Below, one piece after another: positions 21,831 through 33,773 of a stretch of 64,000 nt of DNA (position 1 is its first letter; each line of letters starts with the position of its first letter). Both the position numbers and the translations under genes were made by a program. The notes below the pieces were generated by a model. The model saw nothing but the letters and a program-made list of their open reading frames with translations. It did not search any database and was not told the DNA's origin. The stretch covers positions 14,570,001 through 14,634,000 of the forward strand of contig NC_058158.1 in assembly GCF_020080835.1 (NCBI RefSeq), given 5' to 3'. The stretch comes from Cotesia glomerata (taxonomy: Eukaryota; Arthropoda; Insecta; Hymenoptera; Braconidae).

Positions 21831-23552
21831 TATGTTTATTGTGCTTTCGATCATGCTCTATTCAGTCCTGCAACATATCAATATATTTATTAATCATTAT
21901 ATTAAACAGATTTACATTAAATTTGAACGAAAATTTACGTTTTAGTTCTGTCATGGCTAGTCAATTTTTACAATGCATATTAGTTTATAAACGTTCGTTA
22001 CAAATCTGTGCATTTAGAACATTGATATCTTCTTGTAAAATAAGAGAATTCAAACTTTGGGATTTTATAATCTTTATACTAAGCAATGAAGTGTAGTAGA
22101 TAAAAATATGAAGGCACGATACATGCCATCAACTGACTGTTGAACTAAATTTGATTCGGTAGCACTCGGATATTTCCGACTGCCACTGTAAGCTCTTCCG
22201 AATTCGCTTTAACTATCTGCTCTCTAAATATTCTCATTATCTTTTGACTTTCATACTTATTGAACTTACACAACCGTGTTTGTTTTTTTAAAGCATTATA
22301 AGATATTTATGTATTAATAATTCATTTTTCTACTTTAAACTATACAAAAATAAGGTTATAAGCTGTTGTGTTCTTATTCATGAATCCTGAGAGACTTACT
22401 TACACATTATTGTGTGGTATTGATCGAGAGAGGAAGCTGAAGAACTTGAAAAATCCAATGAAAATGAAGTGGGGAGGATATCAATGTACTCTTATGAGTC
22501 TGGAGTTTTTTGAACTTCGCGCTAAGAAAATTGTTACTATACAAGATAAATTCACCAAGATATTGGTTTCAGTCTGATTGTTGAAAATAGAGTCTTTCTC
22601 AAATTTTCACGCATTTGAAGTCTGGAGGAAATATACTGAGTATATATAATAATGTGTGTAAGCAAATGTTTGAATGTCTGGGTAGCCTTTTTTTCAAAAT
22701 TTAATGAGAAATAAAGCGAGTAACTTTGACATAAAAATATATACACGATATTCTGTTCACACACTTTTTACAAATTGTTCTTTGCTTTATACTTCCCTCT
22801 AAAAAAAATTTATAATTTTAAGGAATCAGAGTTATTGATTTCAGTCTTGTTTTTTCGAGAATTAAATTTTAAATCAGATCTAGATTTTAACGTTTTGATG
22901 TCCTACAAAACTACTCTACTGCTCTACCTAAGTTAAAAATGGTATCTAGAGTATATGTGTGTCTGTGTGTGTATATGTATAACCCTCATAACTTTTTAAC
23001 AGATTGTGACCAATCGAAACATAATTTAAGACTTATAAAAATGGTTTGTTGCCCTGACCAATTCGGTTCGCTAGATTTTGAGAAATCTCACTAACAAAAT
23101 TTTCGAAAAATCGTTTTTTGGAATAACTTCTAAATGGCTTTATTGATCAATCTCTAAAAATAATCTGCTCTTAACTGTGGAAAATCACGTCGATCGCCGC
23201 CTGGCTGGTCAAAATCGGTTGATTCGTTCGTGAGTTATCGAAAACGAAAAATTTCAAAAAAAAGTGTTTTTTTTACATAACTTCGAAATTTTTTTCTGAT
23301 CGTTTTTGATGAAATAAAATAATTATTAGAGCTTAAAAAACCACGTCGATTGCCGCCATGAACGTGGAAATCGATTGGTTCGAGATATATCGTTGTCGAA
23401 AAAATTCTAAAAAAGTGAATTTTTGAAATTTCTCTAAAATTTTCGGTCTGATCAATTTGTGTTTAAAAGTAAACCATAGCTCAAAGAGCTCAAAAATATT
23501 GCAATAGGCGGCAAAGATGCAAGCGCTCAATGACTGAATTTAGTGGATAGTT

Positions 23553-25153
23553 CCCGACTAAAAATTGTAGTGAGGAATGCCGAAGAATTAGTGAGGGGCA
23601 AGTTTGGCTTGCCTAACTTAGGCAAGCCTAATTTGCGCCTTCTTAAATCCACGTTAGGCAAAACGAAGATTGGCATGCCAAATTTGCATGTAATTTGAGA
23701 CATCTATGGCAAGCCGAACTTCGGCGAACCTTTGGAATGCCTGACTAGCTGGAAGTAACGATAACCAAAGATTTGCCGAAGTTTAGCTTGCCATAAATGT
23801 CCCTAATTACCTTTAAGTTTGGTAAACCGAACTTTCGTAAGCCTTTGGATTTTATAATTTCCTGCAAGTTAGGCATTCCAAACATTCGCCAAACTTCGTC
23901 TTATCAAAGATGGCCCCAATTACTTTTAAGTTTGGCAAACCGAACTTCCGTAGACCTTTGGATTTTATAATTTCCTGCAAGTTAGGCATTCCAAACGTTT
24001 GACGAACTTCGGCGTTTCTTGCCAAAGTACTCTAAAACGGAGTGGGAGAAGATATTTGGCTTCAAGTCTTTCCAAGGTTAAGCCTTTTAGTTCTATACTT
24101 ATAAAAGTGTGTATTTATGAGAGTATTTGTGTATTGTACATATAAACATGGTGTCTCATGTACCCGACTCGAAATTTCAGTGAGGCATATGCCGAAGAAC
24201 CAATTCGGGGCAAGTTTGGCTTGCCTAGGTTATACCTCATAAAAACCAAGGTAGGCAGAACGAAATGTTTGGCTTGCCATATTTGAACGTAACTAGGAAA
24301 GTTTCATGGATTCCTTAAGTCTAATATATCATGGGAACGCCGAACTGGTTTCAAGTAACGATAACCTGAGTTTTGCTAGTTTGGAGCGAACTTGGCTTTC
24401 CGAACTTAGGCTAGCCCAATTCGAATCTTATTTGTTTTAAATTAGGCAAGCCGAACATTAGTTGTGCTTATAAGTATCTTGAGGTAAGAGGTCGCTCATC
24501 ATCGGCGTAGCGTCGCGGTAGGGTATAGGGCCCTCGTGCATTGGGTACCGTGTTCGAGTCTCGCGTTCGACATGTACGATTTTTAATAATTAATAATTAC
24601 TAATTATAATTACTATTAAGGCGAGTGTGAAGTAAAGTTAAGTGTTATGTGTGATTAGTGTATCTAACTCCTCCATCATCTCCTTCCCCCTTGACTTATC
24701 AAATCTACCAATCAAAAAAACCTCTTCACATTAAAAAACGCTCCAAAAAACAAAAAAAAATTACAGAAAAAATAAAATTAAATAATAAAAATAATATTAA
24801 ATAAAAACAAAGAATTTTTTTTTTTTATTCATGAAATATTTAAAAAATTTAGTCCTAAATTTAATATTTATACGTAAAATAGTAAAAGAAGATAAAAGAA
24901 TAAGCATTTGTTATTATTAATTTTCGCTTGATAATAAAAAAGCTAAAAATCAAGAAAGAATTAGATTTGGATTCTTCGTTGCGAATTTGGTTTCCAAACT
25001 GCAACCTAATCAGGAAGCCAAGTTAGGCTGAGCCTCGCAACTGCGTTACATCCCAAACTTCGGCCTGGTTTGGATGCCTCACTTACTGCAAGTTTGGAAT
25101 TCGGCATGCCTTACTTGCGCCAAATCACTGCCTCACTGAAATTTCTAGTCGGG
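23553..25153 (+). repeat. RepB copy B3 (TT duplication)
   Basis: 1,601 bp, same orientation as B2, from CCCGACTAAAAATTG to TTTCTAGTCGGG, with TT on each side (23551-23552, 25154-25155). The empty site can be read because it lies in RepA: the consensus AAGTTGCAGG has a single TT. Two 113-bp units instead of three. Confidence 0.85.
24504..24571 (+). other. tRNA-like sequence in RepB3
   Basis: GGCGTAGCGTCGCGGTAGGG and GTGTTCGAGTCTCGCG as in B1 and B2. Confidence 0.55.
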
Positions 25154-25200
25154 TTGCAGAAATGGCCTTTAGGGTCAACCGTTTTCTAAATTTTCACTGT

Positions 25201-27711
25201 AAATACTAAAACTATATTTACAATCGCATTATGATTGTTTTGGTGTGAAATTGACCACTTTCAATTTGGTTGAAAGTTTTTTCATTACTAAAATTATTAA
25301 TTCATTCGTCGTTAATGGATTTTGAAATTTAGTTAAAAACCATCACTCTTATAAAAATTTTTGATTATTTATTAGGTTTTTTTTACGGGACAATTTTTTT
25401 TTTGACACGGGATATTCCTATAATGTTTAGAAATAGTTCCCATAGTTTTCTTTCCATGTACCAACTTCAAACATAATTTCTCTGTTTATCATTGTAAAAT
25501 GTTATCGAAGCATCGTTATTATTTTAGTATTTACTTGGGAATTTTCACTGAATTTCATGTTGAAAATTTCTACAATTTTCATAATATTTTAGTTCTCATT
25601 ACTATAAAGGCATCCTTTTAAAAAAATCATCCTATTTAAACAGATTTGATCTCTTTCATATGAACGATGTATTTTTTCTTATTAAAATTAGTCAACTTGG
25701 ACAATGAATTTTTTTCACTGAGTGAGCTAGGTTCGACTTCTGGTCCAGGCTGACTAAATTTTTTCAATCTCTGAAAAACTTTTACATGATAATCTTATTC
25801 TACCCAATTTCTCTTTATTCCATTTTCTAATTTTTCTCTCAAAATTTTTCATTACATCATGATCGCATTAAACTTTTACCCGTCGTGCTATGATCATATA
25901 GGAACGCGCTGATAGTACTCAACTGATGACTAATTCTTGAGCGTGAATGATAAACTCAAAAAAGCGCGACTGTCGAAGAGCTGATAATAATTTATCCAAA
26001 TCATTGAAAACTGTTGCACATAGATTATGTGTAAACACTTCTGAAAATCTCCAATAGAAGGTACAAGTTGTACTAAATTTTTGTTGTTGTAAAAGAGTTG
26101 GATCAGCCCTCTCAAGTTACGGTGATTGATTAATTCGTGTATTTGTAAGAGCTTATTAAATATCAATTCTAATTATGAAAACTGTAATTTTTTTTTTTGC
26201 TCAATACTATATTATTAAAAAGTCTCAAGACGAAAAATCAAAATACATAATTGCAATCTACTTCGGTAGAAATACCAATTCCTAATTTTATTTATCCATA
26301 CGTGATTGCACTTAGCTACGTATAAAAATTGTTGACAATTTACAGCCCATATAGTTTTACATAAGCTTAACCAAATGCAATCAAATTTATCTATACTCGT
26401 GTCAATATACCTAGATATTCGTTAAATTAGTCAGATGTCAGTATAAAGCATATTATCTTAGACCTGTACGATTAAATTTTTTTATAACTAGTAAATATTT
26501 AGTAAAATTTCCTACATAGTCATACATATATGATCATGTACGTCTATACATAATAATTATTTTGCAAGACAAGATTGAATTTCTGTTTTTAATAGCTTAT
26601 AAGTCAAAATTTCGTGATATCATCATTAATAATAGTTTTTACTTACGTACTTATAACTACGGGACCATAATGATATACCTCTCATTTTGATGATAATCTT
26701 TTTTTATAAGACTTGTGCTGAAGTACTAATGTGCCATATAACCTTAAATTAAGCATATGACGCGGTAAAATTACCAGGTGTATTTCTTCCAGTCATATGT
26801 AGAATGTAGAATTTTTGGGTGCTCGTAATGAAAAGTTATAAGTACACCTGTTGATGTTTTTTATTATATCATATTTCTTGAAAATATTTTTTCGGAAACC
26901 AAGTGATGGATTGCCAACAAATCTAAACAGTTATCCGAAATCATATTTTTTCTCATATATAAAATACTTAAAATGTTAAAGAAAATGCTCATTTTGGTAC
27001 AAGGAAAATAGTGGTGTACAAACCTCACTAGTTGACTATCTAAAACTATCTAAAAACTGTATCAACTATTATATTAACCGAGATGATTTAAAATTTACAT
27101 CAGTTATAAGAAGTCCGCGTAAGTTCACAATTTTTGATCGATTTTTCTGATAAACACTACCTTCATTTTAAATGAACAAAATTATTAGTCACATATTTTT
27201 CATTTGCATCTTGTTACTTAGGAATAAATAGACTCTGTTATACAATAGTGTGTTAATTAACATAGAATTTCCATAGCACTTAACACATTAATGCATAACA
27301 GTGTCCAAATATGAGATAATGTAAACAATAACAGCGCAGAACATAACCCGTATTACTTATATGACTGTGATTAAAACAGTATGTTAAACGTAAATTCAAT
27401 TTTAATATCATAAGTGATATAATTTTAAAGCAAATTTTTTTCTGTGTATGGCAAAATAAATATCAAATGTAGATTACTGAAACGTAATTAAAATTAATTC
27501 TAGAATATTTAAAATTTTAAATTATTCTTAAATATTACTCTTAAGAGCAAGAATGTTAATTAACACAAATACTGGATTTAGATATAAAAGATATAAATAA
27601 ATATGATAGCTTAAGTATGAACTTTATTACATACAATAATAATAATAATCAACTTGATTACGAGGATGAGACTATGAATTATGTGAAGTAAAATCTGAAA
27701 AGGAGGTCGAT

Positions 27712-27783
<72 letters not shown>

Positions 27784-28110
27784 TCATCCATCATGCATTG
27801 AACCATTATTCAAGCAAAAAAATTTATATGCATATAACACATGTGTTGCTAAATTTGTTACTAAATGGTTGCTTTATTTAGAATTTTCACAGTAAAAAAT
27901 ATTGTGTATTTGTGTTGAATACGGCCTATGTTAAAAAATTTTTGTGTTAAAATAATATAAAATGTATTACTTTGTTCTTAAATATTTAACAGAAATTTTG
28001 TGTCAGCCGTATTTGACGATGCTGAAAGGAACATATAGTATTATATTTATTATGTGTATTACAGTTCACAAACTAAAGCTCATCTAACTAATTTCTACGA
28101 GAAAAAAAAA
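25201..28110. other. AT-rich stretch without recognised gene
   Basis: No convincing ORF, RNA or repeat family apart from (TA)n at 27710-27780. Near 27427-27447 a TTTTTTTCTGTGTA word resembles a RepL right end, without a visible partner. Confidence 0.6.
27710..27780. repeat. (TA)n microsatellite
   Basis: About 35 perfect TA/AT dinucleotides. Confidence 0.95.
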
Positions 28111-28974
28111 TTAGGAAAACGGTTGACCCTGAAGGCCATCCCTGCAACTTCCCGCTAATTCCATACCTGGGCGCTTAAAATTGCATTTACGACGTTTTTG
28201 AGCTCTTCGAGCTCAAAAATACAATTTATATGTTGTTTTAAGCTCTCTAAGCTCAAAAAGATAACTTTTCTATGCTTTTGAGCTCTTCAAGCTCAAAAGT
28301 TTGATAGAAGGTTGATAAAACACTATTTTTTGAGTTTTCAAACCACAATAACTTTTGAATGAATGAACCGATTTTCACGCGGTTTGCGGCATTCGACGCA
28401 GTTTTTAAGCCTTATGAAAAATTTCTAAGTTAAAATTGATCAAACTAGAAATTTCGGAGTAATTCCGAAAAAAAACTTTTTTGGGTTTTCTTTCCTGCAC
28501 GATATCTCTTGAACCAATTAACCGATTTCCACGTTCTTGGTGGCGATCGACGTGTTTTTTTACGTTCTAATAATTATTTTATTTCAGCGAAAACGATCCA
28601 AAAAGAAATGTCGAAGTTATGTGAAAAAAAAACACTTTTTTCGAAATTTTTCGTTTTCGATAACTCTTGAACAAATCAACCGATTTTGACGGGAATGGTG
28701 GCAATCGACGTGGTTTCTTAAACTCAAGAGTGTAATAGTTTTTGGAATCGATCGGTGAAGCCGTTAAGTAGTTATTCCAAAAAAAACCATTTTTTGAAAT
28801 TTTTTTTTTGAGATTTCTCAAAATCTAGCCAACCGAACCGATTCAAATTTTTACGAAATTTAATGGCAATGATATTCTTTAGATCACTACCTATTTTGAT
28901 CCGCGATCGAATCGGTTGAGCCATTAAAAAATTATGAGAGGAAAGTCATTAAAAAGTTATGAGAGGTTTACATA

Positions 28975-28979
<5 letters not shown>

Positions 28980-29022
<43 letters not shown>
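28980..29022 (+). repeat. (CA)n at the 5' side of LINE copy 2
   Basis: About 20 CA units ending directly at the LINE's AACCAGATGG. Confidence 0.95.
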
Positions 29023-29023
<1 letters not shown>

Positions 29024-30402
29024 CCAGATGGAAGGGTGGAACGAAGAAGTATTGCCTGGTGGCGACCCTAGACATCAGAAATGCCTTCAACTCCGCCAAT
29101 TGGGAATGCATCATGCAGGCCCTCCAAGAGAAGAATGTACCAGAATACCTTCTTAAGATCGTAGCAAGCTACTTTGAAAACAGGGTCCTGAAGTATGACA
29201 CGAAGAACGGTCCAAGGGAGTATGCTATTTCTGGAGGTGTACCACAAGGTTCAGTTCTAGGCCCGCTCCTGTGGAATATTATGTATGACGGCCTATTAAG
29301 ACTAACTCTGCCAAGAAACGTCAAACTCGTAGCATATGCAGACGACGTAGCCGTAGTGATCGTTGCCAAACATCTTGACGAGATAAACCATGTGTTCGAT
29401 CTCACTTTCGAGCGCGTTAACCGGTGGATAGACGCAGTGAACCTGCAACTGGCGCAACACAAAACTGAGGCAGTGCTTATTACCAGCAGGAAAGTGGTAG
29501 AGACAATTAAGCTGAAAGTCGCCGAACAAGAAATCACATCACAACCTTATATTCGATATTTAGGAGTGATGCTTGATGCCCGACTCAACTTTAAGCAGCA
29601 GGTAGAACACGTCAGTGCCAAGGCGTCAGCAGTGGGAACAAGTCTAGCACGACTGATGCCGAACATCGGAGGGCCAAAGCAGAGCAGAAGGGTACTGTTA
29701 TCATCTGTAGTCACATCGGTGCTTACATATGGTATATCTATTTGGACCAACGCTCTCGAGATGCAAGAATCATGGAGGAAGGCTGGACCAGTATACCGAC
29801 AATGTGCCTTAAGAGTCGCCAGCGCCTTCCGCACAATATCCGAGGAAGCAGTGTGCGTTATTTCCGGAACTCTGCCTCTCAGAGTCCTCGCTGAGGAAAG
29901 ACGGAACCTTTATCATCGTAAAAGGTCAACTACACTAAGCGCTGAAGAGCTCAGAACTGAAGAACGGCAAAACAGCTTCGACCGATGGCAGCTCCAGTGG
30001 GACGCTGCAGAAAAAGGAAGATGGACGTATCGGCTTATACCGAGGATCGACGACTGGCTGAACCGGAGTCATGGAGAGGTTAACTACTACCTTACGCAGA
30101 TGTTGTCAGGACACGGCTGCTTCCGAGCCTATCTTCACCGCTTTAAGCACGACGATTCTCCGGAGTGCCCATCCTGCCCAGGTGTCGCTGAAGACGTGGA
30201 GCACGTGATCTTTGCATGTCCTCGTTTTAACCAACAGCGCGATGAATTAGAGAAGATTCTAAAAAAGAGAATTCAACCGGAGACAATAGTAGAAGAAATG
30301 CTGTCATCAGAAGCTGTCTGGAACGCCACGAGCACCTTTGCCACTGAAGTGCTTACAGAGTTGCGGTCCATCGAGAGAAAAAGAGCAGAAAACAGAAACT
30401 AG
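29023..30402 (+). CDS. Reverse transcriptase (C-terminal half) with CCHC-like tail, open but 5'-truncated
   Basis: The frame is open from the CA tract (which reads Thr-His) to TAG at 30400-30402. Domains in order: RWKGGTKKY, LDIRNAFNSANW (first catalytic Asp region), GGVPQGSVLGPLLWN, VAYADDVAVVIV (YADD, 29334-29345), YLGVMLDARLNFKQ, and the thumb region. A CPSCPGVAEDVEHVIFACP cluster sits at about 30168-30228. The endonuclease and the RT N-terminal third are missing, so it should be inactive on its own. There is no proper start codon. The first in-frame candidate, near 29059, is GTG. Confidence 0.85.
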
Positions 30403-30592
30403 AAGGGAGATAGAAATAAAAAACATCTTAGCCACCAGAAGGAAGAGCGGCAGCTAATTCCTCCCCCCGCGAAGAAATGCCTTACGGCGGTACCATGGGG
30501 GATCAGAGGATAGAAGAGAAAGGGGTTTAGGGTTTAGTGGGTAGGGGCGTTAGTGTCGAGTTAGTATGACGCTGCGTCGAGTCGCCACATAT

Positions 30593-30633
30593 CCAGGCCA
30601 AACAGCTATGCCTAGAATCCGTAAAAAGGATTC
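30593..30633 (+). other. Twin stem-loops at the 3' end of LINE copy 2
   Basis: CCAGGC pairs GCCTAG (one weak pair), then GAATCC pairs GGATTC across a short A-rich loop. The arrangement is the same as 2857-2899. Confidence 0.5.
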
Positions 30634-30640
30634 CCCCTAC

Positions 30641-30746
<106 letters not shown>

Positions 30747-30909
30747 CACACGGACACACACATGGACACTATCGCGGAAATAGTCAGGGAAGTTTCCTGT
30801 GACCTTAAAACGTTAAGATCTGATGAAAACCCGATTTTCGCAAAGCGGGTTAAAACCAATAACTTCCTGAATTATTTTCAATTTTCAATTTTTTTTAGTG
30901 GGAAGTTAA

Positions 30910-31775
30910 AATTTATCTTGAATCAAGAGAAAAATTCTTGAACCAAGAAAATATTTTGAAGAGTTTCATTAAATGAAGATGAAAAATTAGTAAAACGGTT
31001 CACCCTAAAAGCCATCCCTGCAACTTCCCGCTAATTCCATACCTGGGCGCTTAAAATTGTACTTATGACGTTTTTGAGATTTTTGAGCTCAAAATATAAT
31101 TTATGTGATATTTTTAGCTCGCTGAGCTCAAAGAGATAGTATTTCTATGCATTTGAGCTCTTCGAGCTCAAAAGACTGATAGATGTTTCATAGAATACTA
31201 CTTTTGGAATTTTCAAACCGCAATAACTTTTGAATGGATCAACCGATTTTCACACGGTTGGCGGCATTCGACGCAGTTTTATCAGCATCATAAAGAATTT
31301 TCAGATTTTAATTGATCAAACCAAAAATTTCGGAGTAATTTCAAAAAAAACACTTTCGACCAGCTTGGTGGCGATCGACGTGGTTTTTTATTGTCTAGAG
31401 CTGATTAGTTTTTGGAATCGATCGGTAAAGCCGTTTAAAAATTATCCAAGAAAAACCACATTTGAAAAAATTTTTTTTCTTAGTTTTTTTAAGATTTCTC
31501 AAAATCTACTGATCCGAATCGGTCCAAATTATACTCAAAATTTAAGTTCGGCCAAGCCCTTTCAAATGGCACCAACCGCGATAAAATCGGATGAGCCGTT
31601 CAAAAGTTATAAGCGGTTCACATACTTTTCTTAGCGGGAAGTTAAAAGTTCTTGAATCAAGTAAAATTCACTTAAATTAAGAAAAATTTCTTAGTTTAAG
31701 AATTTTTATACTCAAATCAAGAAGATGAAGTTCTTCAAAATTATTTACTTGATTCAAGTCAATTTTTTTTCTATG
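30910..31775. repeat. RepL fragment L2, split by RepA copy A5
   Basis: TTGAATCAAGAGAAAAATTC and TTGAACCAAGAAAAT words left of A5, and TCTTGAATCAAG, TTGATTCAAGTCAA and the terminus TTTTTTTTCTATG-TA right of it. The left terminus was not found. Confidence 0.6.
30987..31645 (-). repeat. RepA copy A5 lacking the CA tract
   Basis: It starts TTAGTAAAACGGTTCACC, carries the TCGAGCTCAAAAG hairpin and module words, and ends TTCTTAGCGGGAAGTTAA directly after GGTTCACATAC. The CA tract and about 150 bp beyond it are deleted. Confidence 0.8.
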
Positions 31776-32109
31776 TATAATTTTTCGATCCTAGGTAGGA
31801 TTGAAAATTCCCGACGGAGGATGCACAATCTCTGCAGGAACAATTCATGTCTACTCACAAGAAAAGTTAAGTTTGAGGTTTTAAATTCTCAAATAAAAAA
31901 ATCTATAAAACAGTTGGCCTATTAAAATAGGCCTGGGGACTATTTTTGAAACTTCTCGTTATTTTCAAACTTGACATTCTCCAAAAAATTCCTATCTCTA
32001 AGTTCTGAGCTCTTTGAATTAATAAGTACACTTACGAAACTGAAGCACAACACTTACTATACCACTGAGCCAAAAATAGCATCATCCAAAATTAGAATCA
32101 CGTTTTTTT

Positions 32110-32370
32110 CTGGGCATACATGCACACCAGTACATACACACAGGTAGATAGATAGATAATAATTTTATTGGATTCTGTAGCCTAGGCTCCCTCAGAACCA
32201 TCATCAAATATACATTTATAATTAGTGTATAAATATACATTTATAACAGGCACATAAATATATTCACATATCTCAGGCATCTTCTTAGAAATAGTCAAAA
32301 TAGCTTCTGAAGACTTTAAAACGTGAAGATCTAATGGAAACTTGAAATTCAAAAATCGAGGCGAAACCAC
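32110..32370 (-). repeat. Worn RepA end with short CA-like tract
   Basis: GCACACCAGTACATACACAC, a GATA run, then TAGTCAAAATAGCTTCTG, AACGTGAAGATCTAATGG and AAAATCGAGGCGAAACCA, in the RepA order. Confidence 0.5.
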
Positions 32371-32412
32371 CCGAGAAAAAAATTTTTCTATATAATCATA
32401 TATAATTCTATA

Positions 32413-32860
32413 GGGGAACCTGGGGCACGAAGGCCCCCTGGGGCACGACGGCCCCTCTCAAAAATTAGGTAAAAATTTTTTTTTTCAATTTCCCTGAAGT
32501 TATGACCTTTATAACCACTCGAGAAAAAAATTGTAACGGAAAAAAATTTTTTTTTTCAAATTGTGATAAATTTGTGTTAAAATGAATTAGAAAAAATTTA
32601 ATTGAACTAAAAAATTGAGTCATACCGGGGAGAGAAGTACACTACGGTCCCTGGCATAACGGCCTCTCTCATAAATTAGGTAAAAATTTTTTTTTCCATT
32701 TTCCGTCATGGCCTCTATGATGTTTTTATTATATTTCGGGCCAATATGTGATATGTGGGGCGTAATGGACCACTCGAGAAAAAAATGACAAATTTAAAGA
32801 ATTCATTATTTTAGACCTTTGCAGGTCAATGAATTAGAATGAATTTAATTAAACTGAAAA
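32413..32860. repeat. RepC copy C2, partial
   Basis: Starts GGGGAACCTGGGGCACGA and has two GGGGCACGA.GGCCCC words, then two related blocks each with CACTCGAGAAAAAAAT. Right terminus not found. Confidence 0.65.
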
Positions 32861-33562
32861 ATTTAATAAAAAGTTGAATTATATGGCTTATAAAAAATTG
32901 AAGACACAAGTTTTTTTAATTAAAACAGTAATGATTATATTATTAATTATTGATCACGGTATCCTCTGCACCAGACAGAAACCTAATCTCAAAGTTTTAT
33001 TTGAATTCCTCCAAGGATGTTTTACTCTACGCAATTCATATTTCTAATTTTGACTTAATAAAAATATAGAAAAAAAAAGGTCTGATTCAAGATATTACGT
33101 ATTTTAAAATCTCAATCTGAAAACTCAACATGTGATTTCAATCAATGTAAATTAATGTAACCAATTCATTGCTAAATAAGATCTCTATATTTTTTCTTGT
33201 ATGTAGGTTTAAAACCTCTGAGTGCAATAAAAGAAATTAATTATATTTTTAATTATTATTTATTTAAAACTAATTAACAGCTTAACAATAAAATTTATAA
33301 TAATTTTTTAAGACGTTAACAAAAATTACACTTTGAATAAATCATAAAATATAAATGTTCGATGATTAGGAAATCACATCGAGATATTTTAATGAATATA
33401 AGATTATTTGCAATGATCACAAACATATTCGTCAGAATAATCTTTGCCAATTCCTGCGCAAAAATCATAAGACCTATTATTACAATTATTACATTGAATC
33501 CATGACTCTGAGGACTCTGAGGAAAGTCCATTGCAATACAGACAATGGCAATCCTCATTTTT
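32861..33562. other. AT-rich stretch without recognised gene
   Basis: No convincing ORF or repeat. A 104-codon minus-strand ORF at 33316-33630 crosses the LINE boundary and is treated as chance. Confidence 0.6.
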
Positions 33563-33579
33563 ATATTTAAAATGTTTTT
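33563..33579. repeat. Target-site duplication of LINE-2, left copy
   Basis: ATATTTAAAATGTTTTT, 17 of 17 bases identical to 38511-38527 and placed exactly at the LINE ends. Confidence 0.8.
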
Positions 33580-33614
33580 GAGTTCAACTGGAGACCGTTT
33601 GGCGTTCAGACGTG
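33580..33614 (+). promoter_or_regulatory. Internal 5' promoter with DPE-like AGACGTG
   Basis: The element starts GAGTTCAACTGG and carries AGACGTG at 33608-33614, about +28/+29 from the first bases. Jockey/I-type LINEs are known to use TATA-less internal promoters with a downstream AGACGTG-type element at this distance. Sequence and spacing are seen. Function is inferred. Confidence 0.5.
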
Positions 33615-33773
33615 CTTTCGTGCGTTGCACCTTTTAAGTTAGATATTTTGTTTTATTATGTACATAAAAATCAAGTGTTTGTCAAAATCAATACTACAAA
33701 AATTTGTGTGCAATAATTGTGATAAATAACAAGCTCAACTACAGTTATTAAACAGTTTTTCCCTCATTTACAA

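Larger units (their letters stand above)
18782..22828. other. AT-rich stretch without recognised gene
   Basis: Mostly homopolymer-rich AT DNA with short chance ORFs. Two spots stand out and are listed separately: a small ORF at 20736 and a GC-richer island at 21560-21830. Confidence 0.6.
22829..25200 (+). repeat. RepA copy A3 with nested RepB3
   Basis: Worn RepA in plus orientation: a left part resembling GAAGTTATTG...CAGATCT, a short interrupted GT tract (about 22957-22975), then CCGATTTT-type modules. Its terminus is split by RepB3 (…GATAG before, TTGCAGAAATGGCC after 25153), matching the GGGAAGTTGCAGGGATGGCC end elsewhere. Confidence 0.7.

Noticed and set aside
31230..31634. 134-codon ORF within RepA A5
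   Set aside because: It lies entirely in a non-coding repeat whose other copies do not keep the frame.
33316..33630. 104-codon minus ORF upstream of LINE-2
   Set aside because: It crosses the target duplication and LINE 5' end, so it cannot be an old gene, and the composition is ordinary.
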